This document shows positions 18,598 through 27,734 of a stretch of 64,000 nt of DNA, piece by piece (position 1 is the first letter of the stretch; the number at the start of each line of letters is the position of its first letter). The stretch comes from Pseudoalteromonas caenipelagi (GTDB lineage: Bacteria; Pseudomonadota; Gammaproteobacteria; Enterobacterales; Alteromonadaceae): positions 248,001-312,000 of the forward strand of contig NZ_JABBPG010000005.1 of assembly GCF_013140855.1 (NCBI RefSeq), in the 5' to 3' direction. The position numbers and the translations under genes were made by a program. The notes under the pieces are model-generated. The model had not been told where the DNA came from. It worked only from the letters and a program-made list of their open reading frames with translations, and did not search any database.

Positions 18598-19017
18598 ATG
18601 TTACACACAGTTGCCGATCTAATGACAGCCGATCCATTTGTAGTCTCGCTTAAAGCCTCGCTAAAAGACGCCCATGATTTAATGCGCGAGAAAAACATTC
18701 GCCACATACCAGTTATCGACGAACAAGGGATATTACAAGGTATGCTCACGCAGAAAATTATGATCGCAAAAGTGATGGGAATTATGGCGACGTACGGTGC
18801 CAATGCTTTGGAGAGAAAGGAAAAGTATACCCTCGTTGAAGATATAATGACCACTGACTTTGCCAGTATTCAGCCAACTCAAAGCTTAGCAGAAGTAGCC
18901 GAGTTTTTTGTCAGTAACCGCCATGGATGTATGCCTGTTGTTGATGACAATAATAAGCTCCTTGGGATCTTAACATCCTCGGACTTTGTTCGCCTAGCGG
19001 CTGCCCTACTTTCTTAA
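18598..19017 (+). CDS. CBS-pair domain protein
   Basis: A 139-residue protein made only of two CBS motifs: VADLMTADPFVVSLKASLKDAHDLMREKNIRHIPVIDEQG near residues 4-45, and DIMTTDFASIQPTQSLAEVAEFFVSNRHGCMPVVDDNNKLLGILTSSDFV near 83-135. Such pairs bind adenine nucleotides and act as energy sensors. AAGGAAG precedes the ATG at 18598. It has no fused catalytic domain, so its target is unknown. It is monocistronic and convergent with pepB. Confidence 0.88.
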   Translation: MLHTVADLMTADPFVVSLKASLKDAHDLMREKNIRHIPVIDEQGILQGMLTQKIMIAKVMGIMATYGANALERKEKYTLVEDIMTTDFASIQPTQSLAEVAEFFVSNRHGCMPVVDDNNKLLGILTSSDFVRLAAALLS

Positions 19018-19023
19018 CGAATT

Positions 19024-19049
19024 TGGGCAATACGTGCCTGCATTGCCCA
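19024..19049. terminator. Hairpin between the CBS gene and pepB
   Basis: Stem TGGGCAAT, 10-nt loop, complement ATTGCCCA followed by TAAAA. It lies in the 42-bp gap between convergent stops. The T-run on the plus strand is absent; on the minus strand the sequence after the stem is only moderately T-rich, so it is a weak terminator candidate. Confidence 0.55.
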
Positions 19050-19059
19050 TAAAATATCG

Positions 19060-20355
19060 TTAAGCTTTTTCTGCCAAGGTACGAGCGACCGTTCTCATAC
19101 CTAAGGTTGTTGCGCCCGCAGCCCATTGGCTACCTGCGTTGTTTTGAAACGCAGCAGCCAAGTCGATATGCACCCAACCTTTACCTTCATTTGGCACAAA
19201 GCGCGATAAGAATCCTGCAGCATTTGATGCGCCACCAAAGCCACCGCCTTTTTGAGCGCGGCTATTCGCAGTATCAGCATAGGCTGAAGGGCAATTATTT
19301 TGGTGCCATTTCTCTAAAGGCAAAGGCCAAGCAGCTTCAAACTCTTCATCAGCAAACTGCTGAACATCAAAAACCAGCTCTTTGTCTAAACCAAACAAGG
19401 CGTTGTATTCTTGTCCTACCGCCACTAATGCGGCCCCCGTCAATGTTGCTGCATCTATGATTAATTCTGCACCAGTCTCACCCGCAGCCATTAGACCATC
19501 AGCCAATACCAAGCGACCTTCTGCATCCGTGTTTACAATTTCAACAGTCGTACCATTTTTATACGTCAATATATCACCAAGTTTGTAAGCATGACCTGAA
19601 ATCAAGTTCTCGGCACAACATAAAAACAGTTTGATGCGCTTATTGATGCCACGCTGAACTGCCAAAGCCAAACCAGCTGTGACTGTCGCTGCACCGCCCA
19701 TATCGCATTTCATCCCCAGCATCCCTTCACTGGGTTTGATTGAATACCCGCCCGAGTCAAAGGTGATCCCTTTGCCCACCAATGCTGCACTCACTGGCGC
19801 ATCTGCATCTCCAGTAGGGTTATAATCAAGCTCTAGTAATACAGGCGGACGTTCACTGCCACGCCCTACTTCATGGATACCAATCCACTGTTGCTCAAGT
19901 AACGCTTTCCCTTTGATTATCTGATAGCTGACATGCTCAGGCGCAAGAGATTGAATGAACTCAGCAGCTTTACCCGCTAAGCTTTCAGGATAAATATCTT
20001 CGGCCGTGCCATTGATCATTTGTCGAGCCCAAGTTGCTGATGTTTGCAAAGCAACTAATTCATTCATATCAGATTGCGCATTTTCGACGAAGGTGACACC
20101 AGCGAGTTGTTTTGGACTAACAAACCCTTGATAAAAAGCCCATTGTGATTCTGTGCACCACTGCTCACCTTGTAGCTCAACTTGCGTAATTCCTTGTTGT
20201 GCAAGTGTTCTTGCTGCCTTTTGGATATTTTTAAGTGTTTCATTTTCATTTAAGTGAACAGTTGCACCTTGATTATCAAAAGATAATGACGCTGCAACTC
20301 CCCAATGCGGCGCAGCCGCTTCTTCACTTAAACGCACAATAAATTTGTCAGACAT
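19060..20355 (-). CDS. pepB: Peptidase B (M17 leucyl aminopeptidase family)
   Basis: Cytoplasmic dinuclear-metal aminopeptidase of 431 residues. The metal and catalytic segments are visible: GKGITFDSGGYSIKPSEGMLGMKCDMGGAA and the family signature NTDAEGRLVLAD, followed by DAATLTGAA. The N-terminal domain and total length match PepB (about 427) rather than PepA (about 500). The frame extends further upstream, but MSDKFIVRLSEE at 20355 is the homologous start. It is divergent from sfsA across an 81-bp gap with inverted repeats. Confidence 0.93.
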   Translation of the reverse strand: MSDKFIVRLSEEAAAPHWGVAASLSFDNQGATVHLNENETLKNIQKAARTLAQQGITQVELQGEQWCTESQWAFYQGFVSPKQLAGVTFVENAQSDMNELVALQTSATWARQMINGTAEDIYPESLAGKAAEFIQSLAPEHVSYQIIKGKALLEQQWIGIHEVGRGSERPPVLLELDYNPTGDADAPVSAALVGKGITFDSGGYSIKPSEGMLGMKCDMGGAATVTAGLALAVQRGINKRIKLFLCCAENLISGHAYKLGDILTYKNGTTVEIVNTDAEGRLVLADGLMAAGETGAELIIDAATLTGAALVAVGQEYNALFGLDKELVFDVQQFADEEFEAAWPLPLEKWHQNNCPSAYADTANSRAQKGGGFGGASNAAGFLSRFVPNEGKGWVHIDLAAAFQNNAGSQWAAGATTLGMRTVARTLAEKA

Positions 20356-20371
20356 AATCCTATATTCTCTT

Positions 20372-20400
20372 ACACTTGATAGTGTCCTAAAGTGTACACT
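20372..20400. promoter_or_regulatory. Paired AGTGT/ACACT inverted repeats between pepB and sfsA
   Basis: ACACT-TGAT-AGTGT (20372-20385) is followed 5 bp later by the perfect palindrome AGTGTACACT (20391-20400). Four copies of the same 5-bp half-site within 29 bp in a short divergent promoter region look like an operator for a dimeric repressor. The regulator is not identified. Confidence 0.55.
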
Positions 20401-20436
20401 AGCAAGCATACTGACCCAACCTAATGCGATTAATTG

Positions 20437-21144
20437 ATGAAATTTGCAAGCCAACTTAATAAAGCAACGCTCATAAAACGTTACAAACGCTTCTTAGTTG
20501 ATTTACATTGCCAGCAACACGGTGAGTTTACGGCTCACTGCGCCAATACGGGCAAAATGACAGGGTGTGCCGACGCAGGCTTTGGTGCTTTCTACTCAAC
20601 CAGTGATAATAAAAAACGCAAATACCCCCACTCGTTGGAACTGACACAAAACACACAAGGCGAACTTATATGCGTAAACACCAACCACGCCAACACCGTT
20701 GCCTGTGAAGGTATTGAGCAAGGTATCATCAGCCAGTTGAGTGACTATCATCATTGTCAAAGAGAAGTTAAGTACGGCGAGGAGAACAGCCGAGTTGATA
20801 TTTTACTTGAACAAAATGGCCTCCCGCCTTGCTACGTTGAAGTAAAATCAGTCACTTTGTTGTCACAGAATCACGGTTACTTTCCCGATGCACAGACACT
20901 CAGAGGCCAAAAACACTTACGAGAATTAATGAGCCTGAAACAGCAAGGTGCCCGAGCCGTACTCTTGTTTATCGTGATGCATGAAGGGATTAACGATGTT
21001 GCGCCAGCCAAACATATCGACGAGCATTACGCCACCTTACTTAAGCAAGCACATGAGGCTGGAGTTGAAATACTGGCATATAAGGCTAAGCTTTGTGAAC
21101 ATGAAATAACCCTATCACATCAAGTTCCTGTTAAAATAAGTTGA
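20437..21144 (+). CDS. sfsA: SfsA family DNA-binding / nuclease-fold protein
   Basis: A 235-residue protein of the SfsA family (sugar fermentation stimulation). It has an N-terminal OB-like region (LIKRYKRFLVDL, HCANTGKMTGC) and a C-terminal restriction-endonuclease-like core with NSRVDILL and CYVEVKSVTL, carrying the Asp and ExK residues of a PD-(D/E)xK site, then FPDAQTLRGQKHLREL. Start at the ATG at 20437; the preceding TTG is in frame but poorly placed. The true function is unsettled. Its position next to dksA and gluQ matches E. coli synteny. Confidence 0.92.
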   Translation: MKFASQLNKATLIKRYKRFLVDLHCQQHGEFTAHCANTGKMTGCADAGFGAFYSTSDNKKRKYPHSLELTQNTQGELICVNTNHANTVACEGIEQGIISQLSDYHHCQREVKYGEENSRVDILLEQNGLPPCYVEVKSVTLLSQNHGYFPDAQTLRGQKHLRELMSLKQQGARAVLLFIVMHEGINDVAPAKHIDEHYATLLKQAHEAGVEILAYKAKLCEHEITLSHQVPVKIS

Positions 21145-21240
21145 AATACAGATATTAATCCCCATATACGTGCCCATTAGAATTTCGTCTCTAAGGCTGA
21201 GATGTCTAAGTAAATGCCATACTAAAAAATGAAAAAGTGT

Positions 21241-21269
21241 TTGCTTAGGGGGGGAGATTCTGCTATTTA
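21241..21269 (+). promoter_or_regulatory. Candidate dksA promoter with GC-rich discriminator
   Basis: A -35 element TTGCTT (21241-21246), a 17-bp spacer containing seven consecutive G, and a -10 TATTTA (21264-21269). It is followed by TAGCCGCCGGCG, a strongly GC-rich discriminator of the kind that makes promoters sensitive to ppGpp and DksA. The start codon is about 50 bp downstream. Confidence 0.65.
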
Positions 21270-21319
21270 TAGCCGCCGGCGTTAGCTGGGGTAATGTATT
21301 AAGGATTTAGGAGAATGCT

Positions 21320-21763
21320 ATGCCTGACCAAAAGAGACTAGGGTTATTGGCTCAAGCCGGTTTAGAACCTTATCAGGAAAAACCGGGCGAAGAATACATG
21401 AATGACGCACAACGTGCGCATTTTAAAGCAATATTAGAAGCATGGCGTAAAGATTTGCGTAATGAAGTTGATCGCACCAAGACGCACATGCAAGATGAAG
21501 CAGCAAACTTTCCTGATCCTGTAGACCGTGCAGCACAAGAAGAAGAGTTTTCTTTAGAGCTGCGTACACGTGACCGTGAACGTAAACTGATCAAAAAGAT
21601 TGAAAAGACACTGCAACTAATCGAAGATGACGATTTTGGCTACTGCGAATCATGCGGTATCGAAATTGGTATTCGACGCTTAGAAGCGCGTCCTACAGCC
21701 GATTTATGTGTTGATTGTAAAACACTGGCTGAAATTAAAGAAAAGCAAAACGGCCGAGGTTAA
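21320..21763 (+). CDS. dksA: RNA polymerase-binding transcription factor DksA
   Basis: A 147-residue protein that enters the secondary channel of RNA polymerase and, with ppGpp, adjusts rRNA, amino-acid and stress promoters. The coiled-coil tip motif DxxDxA is D66-P-V-D69-R-A71. The zinc finger is C109-x2-C112 and C130-x2-C133. TAGGAG precedes the ATG. It heads the dksA-gluQ-pcnB-folK-panB-panC series and has its own promoter with a GC-rich discriminator, consistent with autoregulation. Confidence 0.97.
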   Translation: MPDQKRLGLLAQAGLEPYQEKPGEEYMNDAQRAHFKAILEAWRKDLRNEVDRTKTHMQDEAANFPDPVDRAAQEEEFSLELRTRDRERKLIKKIEKTLQLIEDDDFGYCESCGIEIGIRRLEARPTADLCVDCKTLAEIKEKQNGRG

Positions 21764-21775
21764 TCTCAGCCCATT

Positions 21776-22681
21776 ATGCTCACCCCAGCATTATCCCATC
21801 AAGGGAGCTATCGCGGTCGATTTGCTCCCTCGCCTTCGGGTCCCTTACATTTCGGTTCGCTCATTGCTGCGCTAGCCAGTTACTTGAGCGCCAAAAGCCA
21901 ACAAGGTCAATGGTTAGTTCGCATTGAAGACATTGATACACCTCGCGTAGTCAAAGGTGCCGACAGTGATATTCTGCACACTTTAGAGGCCTTTGGATTG
22001 CATTGGGACGAAACAGTCGTGTATCAAAGTCAACGCCATGCCTTATACGAAGAGTCCTTAGCGTTACTTGAGCAACAATCTTTAGTCTATGCCTGTCAAT
22101 GTACCCGAAAAGAAATAAAGCTCCGTGGTGGATTCTATGACAATCACTGCAGATTGCTAAACCTTCCCTTTGCTGGTAATGCGTGGCGTTTGCAGCAAAA
22201 CTTCCCGATAGAGACGTTTAATGATCAAATTCAAGGGCAAGTGCATATTCCCAAAAAAATCGCCCATGAAGATTATATTGTTAAACGCCGTGACGGATTA
22301 TTTGCCTACCAACTGGTCGTCGTATTAGATGATATTGAACAACATATTACCCATGTTGTAAGAGGTGCAGATCTATTGGAGCCTACAGCCAGACAGTTAG
22401 GTTTATTTCAGCAACTTGGCCATCCCGCACCACATTATGCACATGTACCTCTAGCCGTTGCCAAGCCAGGGTTTAAGTTATCCAAGCAAAACCACGCACC
22501 GGCTATAGACAAGCGCAATCCTAAACCAGCCACATTGTCAGCGCTGCACTTTTTAGGGTTTAATCCTCCAAGCGAACTAGACGATGCTAACATTGAAGAA
22601 ATTTTAATGTGGGCAACACAGTCGTTTTCTTTAAATACAATTCCAAAGGTACTCGAAAAACCTATAAATAATGGCCTTTAG
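21776..22681 (+). CDS. gluQ: Glutamyl-Q tRNA(Asp) synthetase
   Basis: Truncated glutamyl-tRNA synthetase paralogue of 301 residues (also called YadB) that charges glutamate onto queuosine 34 of tRNA(Asp). It has the catalytic core only: GRFAPSPSGPLHFGS (HIGH-like), RIEDIDTPR, a zinc-type Cys cluster (ACQCTRKEI and HCRLL), DYIVKRRDGLFAYQLVVVLDD, and FKLSKQN (KMSKS-like). There is no anticodon-binding domain, as expected. It lies 12 bp after dksA, the conserved order. Confidence 0.95.
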   Translation: MLTPALSHQGSYRGRFAPSPSGPLHFGSLIAALASYLSAKSQQGQWLVRIEDIDTPRVVKGADSDILHTLEAFGLHWDETVVYQSQRHALYEESLALLEQQSLVYACQCTRKEIKLRGGFYDNHCRLLNLPFAGNAWRLQQNFPIETFNDQIQGQVHIPKKIAHEDYIVKRRDGLFAYQLVVVLDDIEQHITHVVRGADLLEPTARQLGLFQQLGHPAPHYAHVPLAVAKPGFKLSKQNHAPAIDKRNPKPATLSALHFLGFNPPSELDDANIEEILMWATQSFSLNTIPKVLEKPINNGL

Positions 22682-22791
22682 GCGAACAATATTTGAGTCC
22701 AAAACTTAATTTTTTGCCGCCACTGGTATATCATAGCGTGCCTTGTAGGTTCACCTACGCATTTTACTATTTTTGGCGTATCCACTGTTTT

Positions 22792-22806
22792 AGGAGACAG
22801 GTTATT
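22792..22806 (+). promoter_or_regulatory. pcnB ribosome-binding site and probable AUU start codon
   Basis: AGGAG at 22792-22796 is followed after 7 nt by ATT at 22804-22806 in the pcnB frame. The codons after it (I-S-K-L-F-K-F-C-R) align without a gap with the E. coli PcnB N-terminus after its initiator (F-T-R-V-A-N-F-C-R). E. coli pcnB is known to use AUU. No ATG, GTG or TTG lies at a usable distance from this site. Confidence 0.75.
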
Positions 22807-24195
22807 ATTTCTAAGCTATTTAAATTTTGCAGACAATTGGTTGGCCAAAGCGACCCTAAGACGGCACCAGTAACCTGTACTGAGCCAAAATTGATCCCGC
22901 GCAGCGAGCATAGTATTTCTCGCAAACAATTTAGCCCTAATGCAATCAAGGTTTTGTATCGCCTAAAAGATGGCGGCTACGATGCATACTTAGTGGGCGG
23001 GTGTATTCGAGATATTTTACTCGGCATAGAACCTAAAGATTTTGATGTCGTCACCAATGCGACACCAGAACAAGTTAAAAAGTTATTTCGCAATTGTCGC
23101 TTAATTGGTCGCCGTTTTCGTTTAGCGCACATCGTATTTGGTCGCGAAATTATAGAAGTTGCAACCATGCGTGGTCACCACCAAGGTCAAGATAGCAAAA
23201 ACCCCATTAGTCAATCGAGCGAACACGGGCAACTGCTCAGAGACAACGTCTATGGCACCATTGAAGAAGACGCTGAACGTCGTGATTTTTCAATCAATGC
23301 GCTGTATTACTCAGTCAATGACTTCAGTATTCATGATTTTGCCAATGGTATTGAAGCAATTAAAGAACGCAAAATTGAATTGATTGGTGATCCTGAAACG
23401 CGCTACCGAGAAGATCCTGTACGTATGCTTCGCGCTGTGCGCTTTGCAACAAAACTGAATATGCAAATCGCCCCAGCCACCAAGTCGCCGATCAAAGAGT
23501 TAGCCGCTCTCCTTAGTAATATTCCGCCGGCAAGATTGTTTGAAGAAACCTTAAAGCTATTTCTTAATGGCAAGGCAGAAGAAAACTACCATATGCTCAG
23601 AGAAATGGGATTATTCAAGCAGTTATTTCCAACACTTGATGCCATTATTGAGCAAAGCGACAGCGGCTTTGAGTCTCGTTTTATCGCGCAAATGTTTGCC
23701 AATACAGACCAACGCATTAATGCAGACAAAAAAGTAACTCCAGCTTTTGTGTATGCGGCACTACTTTGGTTCCCGTTGCTAAAACGTAGTGAACAGCTCC
23801 AACAACAAGAGCAAATGCCGGTGTTTGACGCTTTTGCACAAGCAATGAACCAAGTTTTAGCCGAAAATTCACAGCACATAGCAGTGCCAAAGCGCTTTAC
23901 GCTCGGCGCTCGTGATATTTGGCATATCCAAATGCGCCTAGATAAGCGCAGTGGTCAAAGAGCATATAGATTATCTCAACAACCTCGCTTTAAAGCCGCT
24001 TACGACTTTTTATTACTACGAGTAGAAAGTGGCGAAAACGAACAGCAAGAGTTAGCTGATTGGTGGACAAATTATCTTAAGCAAGATATTAATGGCCAAA
24101 AAGAGATGGTCAAATCGCTACCTTCTCAAGAAGCAGGTAAGCCTCGCCGCCGTTATCGCAGAAAACCTAAGAAGAAGCCACAGAGCAATGACTAA
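22804..24195 (+). CDS. pcnB: Poly(A) polymerase I
   Basis: Template-independent enzyme of 463 residues that adds 3' A tails to RNA and promotes decay. The nucleotidyltransferase core shows YLVGGCIRDILLG and PKDFDVVTNATPEQV (the catalytic Asp pair), then FRNCRLIGRRFRLAHI, RRDFSINALYY and the tRNA-nucleotidyltransferase-like RYREDPVRMLRAVRFA. The Arg/Lys-rich tail (RRRYRRKPKKK) is typical of PcnB and excludes CCA-adding enzymes. I start at AUU 22804, aligned to E. coli PcnB. The frame remains open upstream to a TTG at 22693 and contains a GTG at 22738, but neither has the AGGAG spacing. The stop overlaps folK by 8 bp. Confidence 0.93.
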   Translation: MISKLFKFCRQLVGQSDPKTAPVTCTEPKLIPRSEHSISRKQFSPNAIKVLYRLKDGGYDAYLVGGCIRDILLGIEPKDFDVVTNATPEQVKKLFRNCRLIGRRFRLAHIVFGREIIEVATMRGHHQGQDSKNPISQSSEHGQLLRDNVYGTIEEDAERRDFSINALYYSVNDFSIHDFANGIEAIKERKIELIGDPETRYREDPVRMLRAVRFATKLNMQIAPATKSPIKELAALLSNIPPARLFEETLKLFLNGKAEENYHMLREMGLFKQLFPTLDAIIEQSDSGFESRFIAQMFANTDQRINADKKVTPAFVYAALLWFPLLKRSEQLQQQEQMPVFDAFAQAMNQVLAENSQHIAVPKRFTLGARDIWHIQMRLDKRSGQRAYRLSQQPRFKAAYDFLLLRVESGENEQQELADWWTNYLKQDINGQKEMVKSLPSQEAGKPRRRYRRKPKKKPQSND

Positions 24196-24670
24196 GGTTT
24201 ATATTGGCTTAGGCGCTAACCTGAATGCACCTGTGACGCAACTAAAGTGCGCACTTGATTCATTGAGCCGACTACCTCATACACAGGTGCATGCCTGCTC
24301 GCAACTTTATGGCTCCAAGCCAATGGGGCCACAAGATCAGCCCGACTATGTTAATGCCGTAGCGTGCCTTGAGACGGCACTCGAAGCTGAAGCACTGTTA
24401 GACTCATTGCAAACAATTGAGCTAGAGCAAGGTCGAGAGCGCAAAGATGAACGCTGGGGACCTCGCACCCTAGATTTAGATATTTTGTTATTTGGTAACC
24501 AAGTGATCGATACCAAGCGCTTAACCGTTCCACACTACGGACTTCGCCAAAGAGAGTTTGTGGTCTATCCATTATTAGAAATTGCGCCCGATCTGGTATT
24601 GCCAAATGGCGAAGCGCTCGCCGATATCTGCAAAAATGTACCTTTAAATGATTTAACCCCACTAAAATAA
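24188..24670 (+). CDS. folK: 6-hydroxymethyl-dihydropterin pyrophosphokinase
   Basis: Folate pathway enzyme of 160 residues that transfers pyrophosphate from ATP to 6-hydroxymethyl-7,8-dihydropterin. Signature segments are visible: YIGLGANL at the N-terminus, [13 protein letters not shown], and [20 protein letters not shown] with the two magnesium-binding Asp residues, then [23 protein letters not shown]. It starts within the end of pcnB (8-bp overlap), implying coupled translation, and is followed by panB 22 bp later. Confidence 0.96.
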   Translation: MTKVYIGLGANLNAPVTQLKCALDSLSRLPHTQVHACSQLYGSKPMGPQDQPDYVNAVACLETALEAEALLDSLQTIELEQGRERKDERWGPRTLDLDILLFGNQVIDTKRLTVPHYGLRQREFVVYPLLEIAPDLVLPNGEALADICKNVPLNDLTPLK

Positions 24671-24692
24671 TAACTCCATCAAGAGGACCGAC

Positions 24693-25487
24693 ATGGCTAA
24701 AGTAACGGTATCAACATTGGCAAAAATGAAACGAGAGCAAAATAAAATTACCGCTCTCACCGCCTACGATGCAAGTTTTGCAAAACTGTTTAACGACAAC
24801 GGGGTTGACGTTGTTTTAGTTGGCGACTCTCTTGGTATGGTGCTACAAGGCGCTGACGATACACTGGCCGTGACAAATAATGATATCGCTTATCATACAC
24901 GCTGTGTAAGAGCAGGCAGTAAAGAGCTGTTTGTAGTCGCGGATATGCCATTTATGACCTACGCAAATCCAGCTCAAGCTTGCGAAAATGCAGCTCAGCT
25001 AATGCGTGCTGGTGCAAATATGGTGAAATTAGAAGGCGGTGAATGGCTATTAGACAGTATTCGTGCACTCACTCAGCAAGGTATCCCAGTGTGTGGTCAT
25101 TTAGGTCTAACACCTCAATCTGTGCATGTTTTTGGTGGCTTTAAAATACAAGGGCGAGGCGATGAACAAGCCCAAAAAATGATTGCTGATGCCAAGGCAC
25201 TAGAGCAAGCGGGCGCGCAATTACTAGTTGTCGAATGTATTCCATCAGCACTTGCCAAGCGTATTTCACAAGCGTTAACTATCCCTGTGATTGGCATAGG
25301 CGCAGGTAAAGATACCGATGGACAAATCTTGGTTATGCATGATTTAGTTGGTATTTCAGCTGGTTACATTCCTAAGTTCTCGAAGAACTACTTAGCTGAG
25401 ACAGGCAATATGCCGGATGCAGTTAAGAAATACTGCCAAGATGTAAAATCTGGCGCTTTTCCAACCTCAGAACACGAGTTTAAATAA
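24693..25487 (+). CDS. panB: 3-methyl-2-oxobutanoate hydroxymethyltransferase
   Basis: First enzyme of pantothenate synthesis, 264 residues. It transfers a hydroxymethyl group from methylene-THF to ketoisovalerate. Landmarks are [29 protein letters not shown], the magnesium-site region [28 protein letters not shown] and [26 protein letters not shown] precedes the ATG. The stop and the panC start share one base (TAATG), so the pair is translationally coupled. Confidence 0.97.
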   Translation: MAKVTVSTLAKMKREQNKITALTAYDASFAKLFNDNGVDVVLVGDSLGMVLQGADDTLAVTNNDIAYHTRCVRAGSKELFVVADMPFMTYANPAQACENAAQLMRAGANMVKLEGGEWLLDSIRALTQQGIPVCGHLGLTPQSVHVFGGFKIQGRGDEQAQKMIADAKALEQAGAQLLVVECIPSALAKRISQALTIPVIGIGAGKDTDGQILVMHDLVGISAGYIPKFSKNYLAETGNMPDAVKKYCQDVKSGAFPTSEHEFK

Positions 25488-26335
25488 TGCAGTCAGTATC
25501 CGAAATTAAGTCATTACGTAGCCAAATCAAAGCATGGCGCTCGCAAGGACTTAGCATTGCATTTGTACCCACGATGGGCAATTTACATCATGGTCACTTC
25601 TCTTTGGTAGAAAAAGCAAAAACACTTGCCGATAAAGTTGTTGTGAGTATTTTTGTCAACCCAATGCAATTTGGTGCATCTGAAGATTTAGATAGCTACC
25701 CACGAACACTCACTGAAGATAAACAAGGTCTTGCTGAATTAGGAACAGATCTCGTTTTTACACCAAGTGTTGAGACTATCTATCCTAACGGCCTTGCTGC
25801 ACAAAGTTATGTTGACGTACCTGAAGTATCATTAGGCTACTGCGGAGGCTCTCGCCCTGGTCACTTTAAAGGGGTTGCGACGGTCGTAACCAAGCTATTT
25901 AACATGGTGCAACCTGATATTGCATGTTTTGGTGAAAAAGATTACCAGCAGCTGCAAGTAATCAAAACCATGGTCAGAGACCTATCTATGCCCATTGAAA
26001 TTGTAGGTGTGCCAACGAAGCGCGAAGCTTCAGGCCTGGCGATGAGTTCTCGCAATGGTTACTTAAGCGCACAAGAAAAAGACACCGCCAAAGTCCTTTT
26101 TCAAACACTAAACGCAACGATAAGTAGCCTACAGGCTGGCAATACGGATTTTCAACAACTCGAAGAAGACGCGAAAAAAATGTTGCTCGAACATGGTTTA
26201 AAGCCTGACTACTTCAATGTTGCTAATGCTGAAACATTAAAACCTGCCGGCCCCAATGATAAGCATATGGTCGTTCTCGCTGCAGCTTTCTTAGGTAAAG
26301 TTAGACTTATCGATAACATGCAAGTAAGTTTATAA
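25487..26335 (+). CDS. panC: Pantothenate synthetase
   Basis: ATP-dependent ligase of 282 residues that joins pantoate and beta-alanine. Key segments are [14 protein letters not shown] (HxGH nucleotide site), [42 protein letters not shown] and the KMSKS-like [10 protein letters not shown]. It ends the folK-panB-panC run. Downstream a hairpin probably ends transcription. panD is not present here. Confidence 0.97.
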   Translation: MQSVSEIKSLRSQIKAWRSQGLSIAFVPTMGNLHHGHFSLVEKAKTLADKVVVSIFVNPMQFGASEDLDSYPRTLTEDKQGLAELGTDLVFTPSVETIYPNGLAAQSYVDVPEVSLGYCGGSRPGHFKGVATVVTKLFNMVQPDIACFGEKDYQQLQVIKTMVRDLSMPIEIVGVPTKREASGLAMSSRNGYLSAQEKDTAKVLFQTLNATISSLQAGNTDFQQLEEDAKKMLLEHGLKPDYFNVANAETLKPAGPNDKHMVVLAAAFLGKVRLIDNMQVSL

Positions 26336-26352
26336 ATATCAAAGTACCTGTT

Positions 26353-26383
26353 CGCAGTCGTTTGTTTATCCTAAACGGCTGCG
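26353..26383 (+). terminator. Hairpin after panC
   Basis: An 11-bp stem, CGCAGTCGTTT pairing with AAACGGCTGCG (one G-U pair), with a 9-nt loop, 17 bp after the panC stop. Only CTTTG follows, so it is a weak but well-placed terminator for the pan operon. Confidence 0.65.
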
Positions 26384-26634
26384 CTTTGACCATATTCCCC
26401 CTCAATCAGTATACCTGCACAGTAAAATTATCACTGTGACCTTCAAAGCGAACAAATAATGCCAAAGCACCATTTACGCTTACAGCTGGCTATTACAAGT
26501 GAAAGTAACACAGAGAGTGGGAAAATAGCTTTATTGGACAAATTCACTTATCCGAAGCTGAGGTTATCTAGATGCATGATTTAAGATTAATGACGCCGTT
26601 TCATCCTTTGACTCATCACACAAATATTAGCCAC

Positions 26635-26665
26635 AAAAAAAAAACGACCCTCATTGAGGGCCGTT
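26635..26665 (-). terminator. Rho-independent terminator of pstS
   Basis: On the minus strand a stem of AACG, one mismatch, then CCCTC/GAGGG around loop AAT is followed by ten T (26644-26635). It lies about 48 bp after the pstS stop and has the full intrinsic-terminator form. Confidence 0.88.
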
Positions 26666-26712
26666 CTTAGTGAGCGCATTCTAAAGCCTATCCGTAGGCA
26701 ATAGAATAAATC

Positions 26713-27681
26713 TTATAATAAGCCTAACTTTTTAAGCTCAGAACTCGCCATTTTGCCAGAAAGCGGCACATATCCATCTTTCTCAACAATTTTTTGACCG
26801 TCTTGTGATAGAACCATTTTTAAGAATTCCGCTTCAATTGGTGCTAACGGCTTATTTGGGTGTTTGTTCACATAAACATACAAGAAACGAGACAGTGGGT
26901 ACTTACCATTCGCAACGTTTTCTATTGTTGCATCAACAAAGTTATTACCTTTTTTAGCTAAAGGTACAGTACGAACACCTGATGTTTTGTAGCCAATACC
27001 AGAGTAACCAATCGCATTTACTGAAGAAGAGATTGACTGTACTACTGATGCAGAACCTGGTTGTTCATTAACGTTATTACGGAAGTCACCTTTACACAGA
27101 GCTTTCTTTTTAAAATAACCGTAAGTACCTGATACTGAGTTACGACCATAAAGCTGAACATCTTTTACTGCCCAATCTCCAGTCAAGCCAACATCGCTCC
27201 AACGAGCTACTTCTTCAGTTGCACCACACTTACGTGTAGATGAGAAGATAGCATCCACTTGGTCAATACGTAGACCTTCAATTGGGTTATCTTTATGTAC
27301 AAATACTGCTAAAGCATCGATAGCTACGCGCACTTCTGTTGGCTTATAGCCATAACGCTTTTCAAACGCTTCGATTTCTTTAGATTTCATCTTACGGCTC
27401 ATAGGGCCGAAGTTAGCCGTAGCCTCTGTTAATGCCGGAGGCGCAGTAGATGAACCTGCAGCTTGAATTTGGATGTTTACATTAGGGTAAATGCGCTTAT
27501 ACTCTTCAGCCCAGAACGTCATCATGTTTGCAAGCGTATCGGAGCCCACAGAAGAGAAGTTACCTGAGATCCCGCTGGTTTTATTATATTCTGGTAGAGT
27601 TTTATCTAACGCAGAAACTTGTGTTGAAACTAAGGTTGTTACAGCCACACCCATTGCGGCAACTAAGCTTTTAAATTTCAT
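26713..27681 (-). CDS. pstS: Phosphate-binding protein PstS
   Basis: Periplasmic substrate-binding protein of 322 residues for the Pst phosphate importer, or a PstS-like phosphate scavenging protein. A signal peptide (about 1-24, ending VSALDK) precedes the mature domain with [38 protein letters not shown] and [15 protein letters not shown], the phosphate-contact loops of the family. Start at 27681, where GGAG lies 9 nt upstream. It follows phoR after a gap holding a strong Pho-box array, so it should be PhoB-induced. The permease genes pstCAB are not in this window. Confidence 0.92.
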   Translation of the reverse strand: MKFKSLVAAMGVAVTTLVSTQVSALDKTLPEYNKTSGISGNFSSVGSDTLANMMTFWAEEYKRIYPNVNIQIQAAGSSTAPPALTEATANFGPMSRKMKSKEIEAFEKRYGYKPTEVRVAIDALAVFVHKDNPIEGLRIDQVDAIFSSTRKCGATEEVARWSDVGLTGDWAVKDVQLYGRNSVSGTYGYFKKKALCKGDFRNNVNEQPGSASVVQSISSSVNAIGYSGIGYKTSGVRTVPLAKKGNNFVDATIENVANGKYPLSRFLYVYVNKHPNKPLAPIEAEFLKMVLSQDGQKIVEKDGYVPLSGKMASSELKKLGLL

Positions 27682-27734
27682 TGGGGTTACTCCAATTGTT
27701 CGTCCCATTTAAATAACGCAGACTATTTTGCAGT

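Larger units (their letters stand above)
26336..26712. other. Gap between panC and pstS (377 bp)
   Basis: Apart from the panC-side hairpin at 26353-26383 and the pstS terminator at 26635-26665, the gap holds only a short inverted repeat CACAGT-N9-ACTGTG (26418-26438). I see no plausible gene or tRNA. A small RNA cannot be excluded by eye. Confidence 0.6.

Noticed and set aside
22693..22803. pcnB start at TTG 22693 or GTG 22738
   Set aside because: The added residues have no counterpart in PcnB and neither codon has a ribosome-binding site; AGGAG is spaced for ATT 22804.
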